A program made the position numbers and the translations under genes. Positions 49,201 through 60,843 of a stretch of 64,000 nt of DNA are shown here, one piece after another. Each line of letters opens with the position of its first letter. The first letter of the stretch is position 1. The DNA is taken from contig JAIUPD010000009.1 of the NCBI GenBank assembly GCA_020161615.1, forward strand, positions 1 to 64,000, written 5' to 3'. Source of the stretch: Pseudomonadota bacterium. GTDB lineage: Bacteria > Pseudomonadota > Alphaproteobacteria > Rhodobacterales > Rhodobacteraceae. The notes under the pieces were generated by a model that saw only the letters and a list, made by a program, of their open reading frames with translations, did no database searches and was not told the DNA's origin.

Positions 49201-52200
49201 GTCGCCCCCTCCCCGGGGGCGCGGATCGAAACCACAAGCATAAGTCCAGGAACGGGATGCCGGTCGGTCGCCCCCTCCCCGGGGGCGCGGATCGAAACTC
49301 CATGAGGCGAAGCTCACCCCAACGGCGGGCCTGTCGCCCCCTCCCCGGGGGCGCGGATCGAAACTGCATATTCGCGAGATTTAGGTTCTGGCGCCCTTGT
49401 CGCCCCCTCCCCGGGGGCGCGGATCGAAACCCGTCCAACTGGCGTCCGGCGGCTTTCTTGCCGAGGTCGCCCCCTCCCCGGGGGCGCGGATCGAAACACG
49501 ATGTGCTGGGTGCCGCCCCGGCGATGGAGGAGGTCGCCCCCTCCCCGGGGGCGCGGATCGAAACTGCCGCGAAGCTGTCAGCCAGCCGGAACAGCACCGT
49601 CGCCCCCTCCCCGGGGGCGCGGATCGAAACCCATGCGAGCGCCGAGGCACCGCCGCGCAGGGGCGGTCGCCCCCTCCCCGGGGGCGCGGATCGAAACGGC
49701 CCCATGGGCGGACGGTTGGTGTCCCAGACAAACGTCGCCCCCTCCCCGGGGGCGCGGATCGAAACGGCTAAAAGTCTGTTCCTGGCCACCAAGCCCAAGC
49801 CGTCGCCCCCTCCCCGGGGGCGCGGATCGAAACTTCGGTCCGGCGAATAGGGGGGCAAGGCGCGGAGGTCGCCCCCTCCCCGGGGGCGCGGATCGAAACT
49901 CGGCGGCCCAAACCATGGCTGACCAGACCGCACGTCGCCCCCTCCCCGGGGGCGCGGATCGAAACTCTGTCATGCCGCGATCCCCCGCTTGCGGTCGAGT
50001 CGCCCCCTCCCCGGGGGCGCGGATCGAAACCTCGAATTCATCCAGACGCACCGGCGCGGCGAGTGTCGCCCCCTCCCCGGGGGCGCGGATCGAAACCGCG
50101 CCCTATGGCCAGCGACCGCGTGACGCTGCGTCGCCCCCTCCCCGGGGGCGCGGATCGAAACGGCGTCAAGGGCGAAATGGCTTCCGGGGACGGGATGTCG
50201 CCCCCTCCCCGGGGGCGCGGATCGAAACCTAGCATTGCGATTGGAAATATAGGAAAAGCGCCGTCGCCCCCTCCCCGGGGGCGCGGATCGAAACTCCGCG
50301 CCGATGGTCAAGGCCATCCTGCGCGAGATGTCGCCCCCTCCCCGGGGGCGCGGATCGAAACGGCCGCAGGTAGATCAAGTGCTTGTAGCTTCCGCCGTCG
50401 CCCCCTCCCCGGGGGCGCGGATCGAAACAAGCATGTCGGAAATATCTGCGCCATCTGCGATGCCGTCGCCCCCTCCCCGGGGGCGCGGATCGAAACCTGC
50501 GGCTGAACGAAGTGACCCGTCTGCACCAAGAGTCGCCCCCTCCCCGGGGGCGCGGATCGAAACAGAGGCCCGAGGAGATAGAGCATCAGGACCGGACCGT
50601 CGCCCCCTCCCCGGGGGCGCGGATCGAAACCTTTCGACAACCGCGCCGGAAGCGTCCAGTAGCGAGTCGCCCCCTCCCCGGGGGCGCGGATCGAAACACC
50701 GCCTGCCTGAATGCGCCGATCCCGGCCCGTGCCGTCGCCCCCTCCCCGGGGGCGCGGATCGAAACGGCGGCAAAGGTGCCGCTGAGGGTCAGGGCATCGC
50801 GGTCGCCCCCTCCCCGGGGGCGCGGATCGAAACGGGACGGGCCGCATCGCTATGCTGCTGGCCGGTCGTCGCCCCCTCCCCGGGGGCGCGGATCGAAACT
50901 GGCCTGCGGTCTTTGCCTTGGTCATGTGTCCCTGTCGCCCCCTCCCCGGGGGCGCGGATCGAAACTTCGCCGTGTCGCGGATGCCGACATATTGCGAAAG
51001 GTCGCCCCCTCCCCGGGGGCGCGGATCGAAACGCAAGGGCAGGGTCAGGCCGGTCCGCGGATCCGTCGTCGCCCCCTCCCCGGGGGCGCGGATCGAAACT
51101 TCGATACGGGCCTTCGCGGCAATCGAGGCCATGGTCGCCCCCTCCCCGGGGGCGCGGATCGAAACCTCGATATAGGCCATCAGCACATCCGCGATCTTCG
51201 TCGCCCCCTCCCCGGGGGCGCGGATCGAAACGCTGTCGATGAACTGGCGCACGCTCTGGACGATCCGTCGCCCCCTCCCCGGGGGCGCGGATCGAAACGG
51301 CCATGCCTGCGGGGTCCTTGCCGAAGGCCGTTGTCGCCCCCTCCCCGGGGGCGCGGATCGAAACCAGCGGAAAGTCTGGGCGATCTCACAGCCGAAAAGG
51401 CCGTCGCCCCCTCCCCGGGGGCGCGGATCGAAACCTTGCTGACCGTCAGCCTGCTGCGCCCGACCGAGTCGCCCCCTCCCCGGGGGCGCGGATCGAAACC
51501 GCGCCATCGCCATGCCGACCGACCACCCGGCCTAGTCGCCCCCTCCCCGGGGGCGCGGATCGAAACGCCCGCGCCGCCGATGCAGTCGTCAACCCCATGA
51601 TGTCGCCCCCTCCCCGGGGGCGCGGATCGAAACCATGTCGCCGGGTCGTCCGGGTCCTGCGCCTCATCGTCGCCCCCTCCCCGGGGGCGCGGATCGAAAC
51701 ATGGCTGTTCCGCGGGCAGGATGCCCGGCCTCGGCCGTCGCCCCCTCCCCGGGGGCGCGGATCGAAACATGGACCCGGACGGGATCACGGGGCACGGCGT
51801 GGTGTCGCCCCCTCCCCGGGGGCGCGGATCGAAACCAAGCAGGTGCAGGCCGGTGCTGACGGCCGGATGGGTCGCCCCCTCCCCGGGGGCGCGGATCGAA
51901 ACGGAACCGGCGCGCGCGAGGCCGGGGCCATGCTGGCGTCGCCCCCTCCCCGGGGGCGCGGATCGAAACGGGCCGTAGGCGTAGAGGGCGGCGCCCGCGA
52001 TCAGGTCGCCCCCTCCCCGGGGGCGCGGATCGAAACCCGCCGAAGGGCAGCTCGCCGCTTTCCGCCGTCGCGTCGCCCCCTCCCCGGGGGCGCGGATCGA
52101 AACTCCGGCGACAGAGAAAGGTTGGCAGGGAGGGGAACGTCGCCCCCTCCCCGGGGGCGCGGATCGAAACGCGCCCTACGTCAACACCATCAAGGTCGCC

Positions 52201-55200
52201 GACCGCGTCGCCCCCTCCCCGGGGGCGCGGATCGAAACGCGTGACCAAAGCTGCCGGGGCTGGCGGAAACGCCGTCGCCCCCTCCCCGGGGGCGCGGATC
52301 GAAACAACATCACCGGCCAGACGATCGAGGCGGTGACGAAGTCGCCCCCTCCCCGGGGGCGCGGATCGAAACGCATGACATGGGAAACTCAGTACATCGG
52401 GCTTCCGTGTCGCCCCCTCCCCGGGGGCGCGGATCGAAACTTCAGCTCGTTCGACTCCAGCGACGAGATGTCGAGTCGCCCCCTCCCCGGGGGCGCGGAT
52501 CGAAACTGGAAGCCGCAGCCGCCGAAGATCGACAAGGCAGCGGTCGCCCCCTCCCCGGGGGCGCGGATCGAAACTCTGGCCGCCATGTGCGCGGTCACAC
52601 CGACACGCAAGTCGCCCCCTCCCCGGGGGCGCGGATCGAAACGCCACAATCGCCGCAATCGCACTGGCGCTGTCCGGGTCGCCCCCTCCCCGGGGGCGCG
52701 GATCGAAACATCCCGTCGTGCTGGTCTTTGTGGATTGGCCCGACGGTCGCCCCCTCCCCGGGGGCGCGGATCGAAACGCGGCCGCGCGCATGGCGCAGAC
52801 GTTGGGGGTCCGGTCGCCCCCTCCCCGGGGGCGCGGATCGAAACAATAGGGACATGGCCGATGTCCCGGTCATGTCCCGGGTCGCCCCCTCCCCGGGGGC
52901 GCGGATCGAAACACGGAATTGAAGGCGCGGGGCTACGACGCCAGCAAGTCGCCCCCTCCCCGGGGGCGCGGATCGAAACAGCAATCAGCCCGTCGAGGTC
53001 GGGGATCACATAGCGTCGCCCCCTCCCCGGGGGCGCGGATCGAAACGAGGAAGCCAAGATCGTGCGGATATCGACCCCGCAGGTCGCCCCCTCCCCGGGG
53101 GCGCGGATCGAAACGATGATATCGTGCAGGTCCGCGATCTCCTCGAACTGTCGCCCCCTCCCCGGGGGCGCGGATCGAAACTGCCTTCCCCGCTCTGCCT
53201 TGAGGATGCCCACGATGTCGCCCCCTCCCCGGGGGCGCGGATCGAAACGCCAGCTCGTCGCGGACGTAGCGGTCGGCGCGGTGGTCGCCCCCTCCCCGGG
53301 GGCGCGGATCGAAACTCGCTGTGGTCGTAGAAGGTGCCCTTTTCCAGATCGTCGCCCCCTCCCCGGGGGCGCGGATCGAAACCTGACGGACACGCCAAGA
53401 AGACCGGCGATGTACCGTCGCCCCCTCCCCGGGGGCGCGGATCGAAACTGCGGCAGTTTTGGCGGCCTCGGCTTGGTCGCGCTGGTCGCCCCCTCCCCGG
53501 GGGCGCGGATCGAAACATCGCGTCCACCACGCCGGGGACGAGCGGAATGTCGAGTCGCCCCCTCCCCGGGGGCGCGGATCGAAACTCGGCAAGCATCGTT
53601 GCGGTTCGCGCGACATGCAGGTCGCCCCCTCCCCGGGGGCGCGGATCGAAACCGCAGGGCGCTGCTTCTGGTGCCCCGGAAGAACGGCGTCGCCCCCTCC
53701 CCGGGGGCGCGGATCGAAACTGCCCGGCCTGACCCGCCGCCGCGAGGCGGAGTTGTCGCCCCCTCCCCGGGGGCGCGGATCGAAACCGCGCCCCGCAGGA
53801 GAAGGGGCCGGACGCGGTCGTCGCCCCCTCCCCGGGGGCGCGGATCGAAACCTGCTGCCGTTGCCCGCGCGAATCCGTGGTCTCCGTCGCCCCCTCCCCG
53901 GGGGCGCGGATCGAAACATCGAGCCCCCACCGCTCACCGACGCACACGAGCGCCGTCGCCCCCTCCCCGGGGGCGCGGATCGAAACGTGGATTTTCCGGC
54001 CGTCCTTGTCGTGCTGGTCGGTCGCCCCCTCCCCGGGGGCGCGGATCGAAACGGCGCGGGGGGATGGTCACCGGCAATACCTCAGGTCGTCGCCCCCTCC
54101 CCGGGGGCGCGGATCGAAACCTCGGCCTGCGACAGAATGGCCGACTCGCCCTCGGTCGCCCCCTCCCCGGGGGCGCGGATCGAAACTATCCAGACCCGGA
54201 GCTGACCCGCGAGGAGCGAGGTCGCCCCCTCCCCGGGGGCGCGGATCGAAACCGGCCCTGGCAGAAGCCCTCGAATGCGACGTTGAGTCGCCCCCTCCCC
54301 GGGGGCGCGGATCGAAACAGGATCCGGGGGCGGGTCGATGACCGGATCAGCGGTCGCCCCCTCCCCGGGGGCGCGGATCGAAACATCGGTCGGGGCGCCG
54401 CCGCCATGACCGACCCCGGTCGCCCCCTCCCCGGGGGCGCGGATCGAAACCGCCCCATGCCCACCCCGGGTACAAAGGACAGGGAGTCGCCCCCTCCCCG
54501 GGGGCGCGGATCGAAACATGGACGGCCCGAACCGTGGCCTCGCGCGGCGCCGTCGCCCCCTCCCCGGGGGCGCGGATCGAAACTCGCGGAGAAGGCGCCG
54601 CAGGATGAAGGCGGTCGTGTCGCCCCCTCCCCGGGGGCGCGGATCGAAACCACCCCACGCTTCCGCCGCCTTTGCAAGCCGCTTGGTCGCCCCCTCCCCG
54701 GGGGCGCGGATCGAAACCGGTGCGAGCGCTCTCGATCCTCGCCTCTTGCAGCAGTCGCCCCCTCCCCGGGGGCGCGGATCGAAACATGTTGAGCGCGAGA
54801 CGGCGAACCTCGACATCGCGGTCGCCCCCTCCCCGGGGGCGCGGATCGAAACGGTGGCCATGGTGACCTGAGAAAGGAGCATAAATGTCGCCCCCTCCCC
54901 GGGGGCGCGGATCGAAACGTCTGGGGCGCAAAGCGCCGCTGTGCGGCCGGTTGTCGCCCCCTCCCCGGGGGCGCGGATCGAAACTGAGATGGCCGTCCAG
55001 ATCACCGTCACTCTTGATGTCGCCCCCTCCCCGGGGGCGCGGATCGAAACGCGGACATGCGAATCGGCTCCTAATGGCCGTCCGTCGCCCCCTCCCCGGG
55101 GGCGCGGATCGAAACGCTGACGGCCGGCGCGCATGTGATCGAGATCGAGGGTCGCCCCCTCCCCGGGGGCGCGGATCGAAACGGGATCACGCGGTGAAGC

Positions 55201-56575
55201 TGCCGCGCGTCCATCGGTCGCCCCCTCCCCGGGGGCGCGGATCGAAACACCCCCGCGCACGAGGCCCGCGCCCGCCAGGTGGGTCGCCCCCTCCCCGGGG
55301 GCGCGGATCGAAACCAGAGCGGCAACGCGATGAAGCGGGCTGCCGATGGTCGCCCCCTCCCCGGGGGCGCGGATCGAAACGGCATCGTGTGGGCGGGGAC
55401 GAATACCGGGGCGGTCGCCCCCTCCCCGGGGGCGCGGATCGAAACCTGGTCGGGCAGGAGGGCGTGTTTCGCGACCTCGCGTCGCCCCCTCCCCGGGGGC
55501 GCGGATCGAAACCGCTCTCGGCGCAGTGCGGGGCATCAGACGCGGGTGTCGCCCCCTCCCCGGGGGCGCGGATCGAAACAAACACGAAGTACCCACCAAA
55601 GCCCAGGTGAGCGGTCGCCCCCTCCCCGGGGGCGCGGATCGAAACAAGGATTCGACCGGTCAGTATCTGTGGCAGCCGGTCGCCCCCTCCCCGGGGGCGC
55701 GGATCGAAACGGTCGAAGCCGACCGGCCGGACGCGGTGCGGGTGGTCGCCCCCTCCCCGGGGGCGCGGATCGAAACCCGCCGACCTGGGCGGCCGGATGG
55801 CGACCAAGCGTCGCCCCCTCCCCGGGGGCGCGGATCGAAACGGGCACTTGATCTCGACCATGCCGTCCGCTCCAACGTCGCCCCCTCCCCGGGGGCGCGG
55901 ATCGAAACACGCTCTCGATTGTGATTTCCGCCTCGCCTTCCGGTCGCCACCGCCCCGGGGGCGCGGATCGAAACGCGTGTTTCATGGCAGCGCCTCCTTA
56001 GCGCTTGGCGTCGCCCCCTCCCCGGGGGCGCGGATCGAAACCCATGACCCTGCGCAAGATCATGGTGGATGGGCTGTCGCCCCCTCCCCGGGGGCGCGGA
56101 TCGAAACTTCTGAATGGCTATCGACCGACGCGAGCTTAAGCGGTCGCCCCCTCCCCGGGGGCGCGGATCGAAACGGCTGGTGGTCTGAACTACCGGCTTT
56201 CGAGTGGACGTCGCCCCCTCCCCGGGGGCGCGGATCGAAACTGGAACGGCCGGGAGACCGAGACGCTGCCGGTGGTCGCCCCCTCCCCGGGGGCGCGGAT
56301 CGAAACGACATCTTCGACGCAACGGGCGTGCGGGTCCTCTCGTCGCCCCCTCCCCGGGGGCGCGGATCGAAACGCCTGTCAGAAGCACGTGGTCGGCCAG
56401 CGCCTGCGGGTCGCCCCCTCCCCGGGGGCGCGGATCGAAACTGGCCGAAGAGGTTGAGCGTCAAACCGCCCGCGCCGTCGCCCCCTCCCCGGGGGCGCGG
56501 ATCGAAACCCGTCCAGCCTGCTGCGGTGCCAGTTGCGGATCAGGTCGCCCCCTCCCCGGGGGCGCGGAGCTAGAC
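49201..56575 (+). CRISPR. Type I-C CRISPR array, about 111 repeats and 110 spacers
   Basis: The 32-nt repeat starts GTCGCCCCCTCC at 49201 and ends GCGGATCGAAAC at 49232. It contains a 7-bp stem CGCCCCC/GGGGGCG with loop TCCCC, and its last 11 nt lie just after the stem. I located repeat starts one by one, from 49201, 49267, 49333 onward to 56410, 56477 and 56544, giving 111 repeats with spacers of 33-36 nt. Nearly all repeats are identical. Exceptions are the copy at 55943 (CACCG in place of CCCCT in the 5' arm) and the last copy at 56544, whose final 7 nt are replaced. Degeneracy at the far end shows the leader is on the cas2 side. Confidence 0.97.
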
Positions 56576-56872
56576 GTTGCCCGTGCCTTTGCGACCTTGG
56601 GCGCTCAGCGCGCTCGCTCCAAGAGAACATGAGCCCTGACGGCGCTGTCATCCGATGGCGGCGGCGAGGGATCGTCCTTTGCGACGCCGCGACCGGGAGC
56701 AGGAAGGGCGGCCAGACCGCTGCAGCGGGCGCAGACGCCGGGAAACGGCAAAGCCTCGGCGCCCGACTGCCGCGCGTCCGTCCGCCGCGTCAGCTGTCGC
56801 CTCAGCGCGAGGCTGCGCGAGCCGCCGCGCAGAAGCCGGGCGCCCGTCAACGCCGGTCCCGACGACCCGGGC
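56576..56872. other. Gap between array end and RTX gene
   Basis: 297 bp, GC-rich, with no supported gene. Frames here are arginine/proline-rich shadows. No cas gene or second leader follows the array. Termination signals for the array and the convergent RTX gene are not obvious. Confidence 0.5.
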
Positions 56873-57940
56873 TCAGCCCCCCGGCATCGCCACCAGCGCG
56901 AGGTCGGTGGCGCCGAGGGCGGTGACGCCTTGCAACAGCGCGACCGGCTCGCCGTCGATCAAGATCCGCAGCCCGCCCGCTTCGGCGTCGTAGAGGGTGG
57001 TAACCGCGGGCTCGGGGCCCTGGCCGCCCCAGCCGATGGTCAGATGGTCGATGCCGGGCTCGAAATCGGCGACGACCGCCGGGTTGTCGGCGTCGATCCA
57101 GCCGTCCAGCAGGAAAGTGTCGGCGCCGTCGCCGCCATGGGCCAGATCGTTGCCGCCCAGATGCAAGGTGTCCTCGCCCGCGCCGCCGTTCAGCGTATCG
57201 GCCTCGCCCCGGTCGTTGCCGCCGTCGAGCCGGTCGTTGCCGCCGCCGCCCATCAGCAGGTCGCGCCCCTCGCCGCCGTCGAGCGAATCGTCGTCGAAAC
57301 CGCCCTCGAGCGTGTCGTCGCCCTCGCCCCCGTTCAGCGTGTCGGAACCCGAACCGCCCGCCAGCCAATCCGCGCCCGCGCCGCCGTCGAGGATATCCTC
57401 GCCGCTGGCGCCCAGGAGGCGGTCGGCATCGTCGCCGCCGGTCAGCGTGTCATTGCCCGTGCCGCCGTCCAGCGTGTCGGAACCGGACCCGCCGTCCAGC
57501 CAGTCGCGCCCGCCCAACCCCTCGATCCAATCGCCGCCGCCGCCGCCCAGGATTGTGTCCGAGCCCGCGTCGGCAGCCAGATTGTCGGCGCCCTCGGTGC
57601 CCACGAGATAGCGGTTGGCGGGCAGTTCGGGCGGGTAGTCGCTGCCGGCGGTCTGGTCGGCGGGCGTGTCGTCGACCAGACCGGAGGGGAGCGGAGCGGC
57701 GGGGGCCGCGGTCGTATCGGCGGGCAGGGCTTCGGCGGGCAGGCTTTCGTCGGGCGGGGGCCCGGACTCTTCGCCCGCAGCGTCGATCAACTCGCCCGCG
57801 CTGGCGGAATCGGTCCCGGGGTCCTCGGCCGGACCCGCGGAATCGGGATCATCGACCGCATCCTCGGCCGTGCCCCGGACGAAGCTATCGCCCACCCCCG
57901 CGGCGACCGCGATTCCGAGCAGGCCGAGCAGAAACCACAT
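56873..57940 (-). CDS. RTX-repeat (hemolysin-type calcium-binding) protein with N-terminal membrane anchor
   Basis: 355 residues. A hydrophobic N-terminus ([17 protein letters not shown]) is followed by an acidic, proline-rich linker (about 25-110). About ten glycine-rich nonapeptide repeats run through about 115-270 (for example [20 protein letters not shown]), then a C-terminal region ([18 protein letters not shown]) typical of RTX tails. The repeats fold as a calcium-binding beta-roll. RTX proteins are usually exported by type I systems through a C-terminal signal and lack an N-terminal helix, so this one may be membrane-anchored or the helix may be a signal peptide. The type I exporter at 13.8-16.8 kb is distant. 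Confidence 0.82.
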   Translation of the reverse strand: MWFLLGLLGIAVAAGVGDSFVRGTAEDAVDDPDSAGPAEDPGTDSASAGELIDAAGEESGPPPDESLPAEALPADTTAAPAAPLPSGLVDDTPADQTAGSDYPPELPANRYLVGTEGADNLAADAGSDTILGGGGGDWIEGLGGRDWLDGGSGSDTLDGGTGNDTLTGGDDADRLLGASGEDILDGGAGADWLAGGSGSDTLNGGEGDDTLEGGFDDDSLDGGEGRDLLMGGGGNDRLDGGNDRGEADTLNGGAGEDTLHLGGNDLAHGGDGADTFLLDGWIDADNPAVVADFEPGIDHLTIGWGGQGPEPAVTTLYDAEAGGLRILIDGEPVALLQGVTALGATDLALVAMPGG

Positions 57941-58241
57941 GCAAACCCCCTGCCGCCCGCAGGCGGCACACCGTTACAGCGCCCAGAATACACCCGAAAT
58001 GCCGAACAAACAGGGACCATTTCCGCCGGCAAAGCCAGAATCTGCGCGGGTGGTTAACTGCGGGCCGCGCGCACCGGCCCCTGCCCCCGCGATCCTGCCC
58101 CGCGCGAATCCGTTTGCCCTTTGACCGCCGATCGCCTATACGCGCGCATCCTCGCCCCGTCATGGGGTCAGGACCCTCCATGGGCCCGTGCTGGACGACA
58201 TCCCGGCCGGTGCCTTCACCCTTTGACCACAGGAGACCCCG
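57941..58241. promoter_or_regulatory. Divergent gap between RTX gene and rpsO
   Basis: 301 bp. It must hold the RTX promoter and the rpsO promoter and leader. CAGGAGACCCC just before 58242 is the rpsO ribosome-binding site. I see no gene or clear operator. Confidence 0.45.
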
Positions 58242-58511
58242 ATGTCGATCACCGTCGAAGAAAAGCAGCGTCTGATCAAGGAATTCGGCACCAAGGAAGG
58301 CGACACCGGCTCGCCCGAAGTGCAGGTTGCCATCCTGACCTCGCGCATCAACACCCTGACCGAGCACTTCAAGACCCACAAGAAGGACAACCACAGCCGT
58401 CGTGGCCTTCTGATGCTGGTCGCCCAGCGCCGCAAGCTGCTGGACTACCTGAAGGGCAAGGAAGAGGCCCGCTACACCGCGCTGATCGGCCGCCTCGGCA
58501 TCCGTCGCTGA
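58242..58511 (+). CDS. rpsO: 30S ribosomal protein S15
   Basis: 89 residues, the standard length: [60 protein letters not shown], and a final GRLGIRR. It binds the central domain of 16S rRNA. A strong terminator follows at 58538. In many bacteria rpsO is directly followed by pnp; here about 4.1 kb of other genes intervene. Confidence 0.97.
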   Translation: MSITVEEKQRLIKEFGTKEGDTGSPEVQVAILTSRINTLTEHFKTHKKDNHSRRGLLMLVAQRRKLLDYLKGKEEARYTALIGRLGIRR

Positions 58512-58537
58512 GCAGCCGCGCCCCGCGCAGACGACCG

Positions 58538-58566
58538 AACGCCGGCTCATCGAGCCGGCGTTTTGC
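58538..58566 (+). terminator. Intrinsic terminator of rpsO
   Basis: AACGCCGGCTC (58538-58548) pairs exactly with GAGCCGGCGTT (58552-58562), followed by TTGCTT, 26 bp after the rpsO stop. Confidence 0.85.
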
Positions 58567-58640
58567 TTGGTACGCGGGCCTCCCTTGACTTCCCGGCTTC
58601 TGCGGCGCAGCGTGCGCGGGTTTCGACTTGGGGGGACCCC

Positions 58641-59300
58641 ATGGCAAAGAGAAACCGCAGTTTCGCGGTGGTCGGCCTCGGCGCTTTCGGCAGCACCGTC
58701 GCCACCGAACTGGCCCGCTTCGGCAACCGCGTCGTCGGCATCGACATCGATGAACGCCGCGTCTCGCTTCTGACCTCGACCCTGACCAGCGCGCTGATCA
58801 TGGACGCCACCGACGAGGCGGCCCTGCGCGAGGCGGGGATCGACAATTACGACGTGGCACTGGTCGCCATCGGCTCGAACCTCGAGGCCAGCATCCTGAC
58901 GGCGATGACGCTGAAGCTGATCGGGATCGAGACGATCTGGGTGAAGGCGTCGAGCCGCACGCATCACCGGATCCTGGCCAAGCTGGGGGTCGACCGGGTG
59001 ATCCAGCCCGAGCAGGAGATGGGCCGCCACATCGCCCAGATGCTGAACAACCCGGTGCTGCAGGATTACGTCAGCCTCGGCAACGGCTACAGCGTGGTCA
59101 ATATCGTCGTGCCCGAGCGGCTGATGGGGCGCGAGCTCAGTTCGCTGGGGCTGGGATCGGTCTATGACCTGCGGCTGCTGGGGGTGATGCGGGGGACCGA
59201 GTTCCGGCATTCCACCGAAGACACGCTGCTGGAGACGGATGACAAGCTGATCCTTCTGGGCAAGCGCGGCGAGTTGCGCAGCTTCGGGGATTCGCTGTGA
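58641..59300 (+). CDS. TrkA/KtrA-type potassium channel gating subunit
   Basis: 219 residues from ATG 58641. The N-terminal RCK (Rossmann) domain has FAVVGLGAFGSTVATELARF and acidic VVGIDIDERRV, then SALIMDATDEAALREAGIDN, and the C-terminal RCK_C domain has NIVVPERLMGRELSSLGLG. It binds nucleotide and gates the membrane subunit encoded next, overlapping by GTGA. A single two-domain unit of this size is KtrA-like rather than the duplicated TrkA. Confidence 0.9.
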   Translation: MAKRNRSFAVVGLGAFGSTVATELARFGNRVVGIDIDERRVSLLTSTLTSALIMDATDEAALREAGIDNYDVALVAIGSNLEASILTAMTLKLIGIETIWVKASSRTHHRILAKLGVDRVIQPEQEMGRHIAQMLNNPVLQDYVSLGNGYSVVNIVVPERLMGRELSSLGLGSVYDLRLLGVMRGTEFRHSTEDTLLETDDKLILLGKRGELRSFGDSL

Positions 59301-60646
59301 GACTACGCCGCCGGCTGAGGAAGCTGGGCGGCCGGCTGCGCGCCATCCCCCCGCCGGCCATCCTGGCGCTGCTCTACGCGGTGCTCATCGCTCTGGGTGC
59401 GATGGCGCTGAAGCTGCCGCTTGCGCATACGGGACCTCTAACCTGGTCGGATGCGATCTTCACCGCTACCTCGGCAGTGACGGTGACGGGGCTCGTGGTT
59501 TTCGACGTGGGCGCGCAGCTGACCTGGTTCGGCGAATTCGTCGTGGCCTTCCTGATCCAGCTGGGCGGACTGGGGCTGATGACCTTCGCGGTGCTGATCC
59601 TGGCGGCGCTGGGCATGCCGCTGGGCATCACCGGACAGGTCTTCCTGCGTGAGGATCTGAACCATCATTCCATGCACCGGCTGCTGGGGCTGGCGGGCAC
59701 CGTGCTGCGGGTGGTGCTGGTCTGCGAGGTGGCGGGGGCGCTGCTGCTGGCGCTGACCTTCGTGCCACGGCTGGGCCTGGCCGAGGGGATATGGGCCGCG
59801 ATCTTCCACTCCATTTCGGCCTTCAACAACGCGGGGTTTTCCACCTTCTCGGACGGGCTGATCGGCTATGCCACGGATCCGGTCGTCAACAGCGTGATCC
59901 CCGCGCTCTTCATCATCGGCGGCATCGGCTATGTGGTGATGCAGGACGTGATGGGCGGCCGCCCGCCGCAGGCCTGGACGCTACACACCAAGATCATGCT
60001 GCTGGGCACCGGCATCCTGATCCCCTGGTCGGTGCTGGGCTTCGCGGCGCTGGAATGGAACAACCCCGGCACGCTGGGCCAGTACGACAGCACCATCGCC
60101 CGGCTGGTGGTCAGCTGGTTTCAGGGCGTCACCACGCGGACCGCGGGTTTCAACACCGTCGACATCGGCCAGTTGCATGACGACACCTCGGTCATGTTCA
60201 TCTCGCTGATGCTGATCGGCGGCGGCCCGGCCTCGACCGCGGGCGGCATCAAGGTCACGACCTTCGTCGTCATGCTGCTGGCCACCGTCGCCTTCTTCCG
60301 CCGCCAGACGCAGCTGCATGCCTTCGGCCGCTCGATCGGGCTGGAGCAGGTGCTGAAGGTCATGGCGCTGACCGCGATCTCGGTTCTGATCGTCTTCATC
60401 GGCGTCTTCATCCTGACCGTGGCCCATGACGGCCAGTTCATGGACATCGCCTTCGAGGTCGCCTCGGCCTTCGGCACCGTCGGCCTGAGCCGCGGCATCA
60501 CCGGCGAGCTGAACGAGGTCGGGCGGGCGGTGATCGTCGCGATCATGTTCCTGGGCCGCGTCGGGCCGCTGACACTGGGCTTCTTCCTGGCCACCCGCAC
60601 CACCCCGCGCATCCGCTATCCGCAGGCGACAATTCACCTAGGCTGA
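59297..60646 (+). CDS. TrkH/KtrB-family potassium uptake membrane protein
   Basis: 449 residues from GTG 59297. It shows the four-fold M1-P-M2 potassium-channel-like fold with filter-like loops TATSAVTVTGLVVFDVG, FHSISAFNNAGFSTFSDG, QGVTTRTAGFNTVDIG and VASAFGTVGLSRGITGEL. It moves potassium with sodium or proton coupling across the inner membrane under control of the RCK subunit encoded upstream. The length and single-subunit partner suggest a Ktr-type system. Confidence 0.92.
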   Translation: MRLRRRLRKLGGRLRAIPPPAILALLYAVLIALGAMALKLPLAHTGPLTWSDAIFTATSAVTVTGLVVFDVGAQLTWFGEFVVAFLIQLGGLGLMTFAVLILAALGMPLGITGQVFLREDLNHHSMHRLLGLAGTVLRVVLVCEVAGALLLALTFVPRLGLAEGIWAAIFHSISAFNNAGFSTFSDGLIGYATDPVVNSVIPALFIIGGIGYVVMQDVMGGRPPQAWTLHTKIMLLGTGILIPWSVLGFAALEWNNPGTLGQYDSTIARLVVSWFQGVTTRTAGFNTVDIGQLHDDTSVMFISLMLIGGGPASTAGGIKVTTFVVMLLATVAFFRRQTQLHAFGRSIGLEQVLKVMALTAISVLIVFIGVFILTVAHDGQFMDIAFEVASAFGTVGLSRGITGELNEVGRAVIVAIMFLGRVGPLTLGFFLATRTTPRIRYPQATIHLG

Positions 60647-60843
60647 CGCGGCGCTCTTTCCCTGCGGCTTCAGCGGGCTATATTCATCGGATCGGCGCGT
60701 ATGGGGCGCGCCCAGTCCCGAGAGCTGCCATCGACGACCTTGTCCGCCCGGCCCCAGAGCCGTTTCCGAATGCTGAGCCCGCCGACCATGCCGAACGGCT
60801 TGTCGGGAGAGAGCGTCTCGACGCGCTGACCCGAAGCCATCTG

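Noticed and set aside
49086-56573. Dozens of long open frames on both strands across the CRISPR array encoding repetitive peptides such as [21 protein letters not shown] and RSAPPGRGR
   Set aside because: They are translations of the 32-nt repeat in different frames; the GC-rich repeat lacks stops and spacers are short. No start signals or codon structure.
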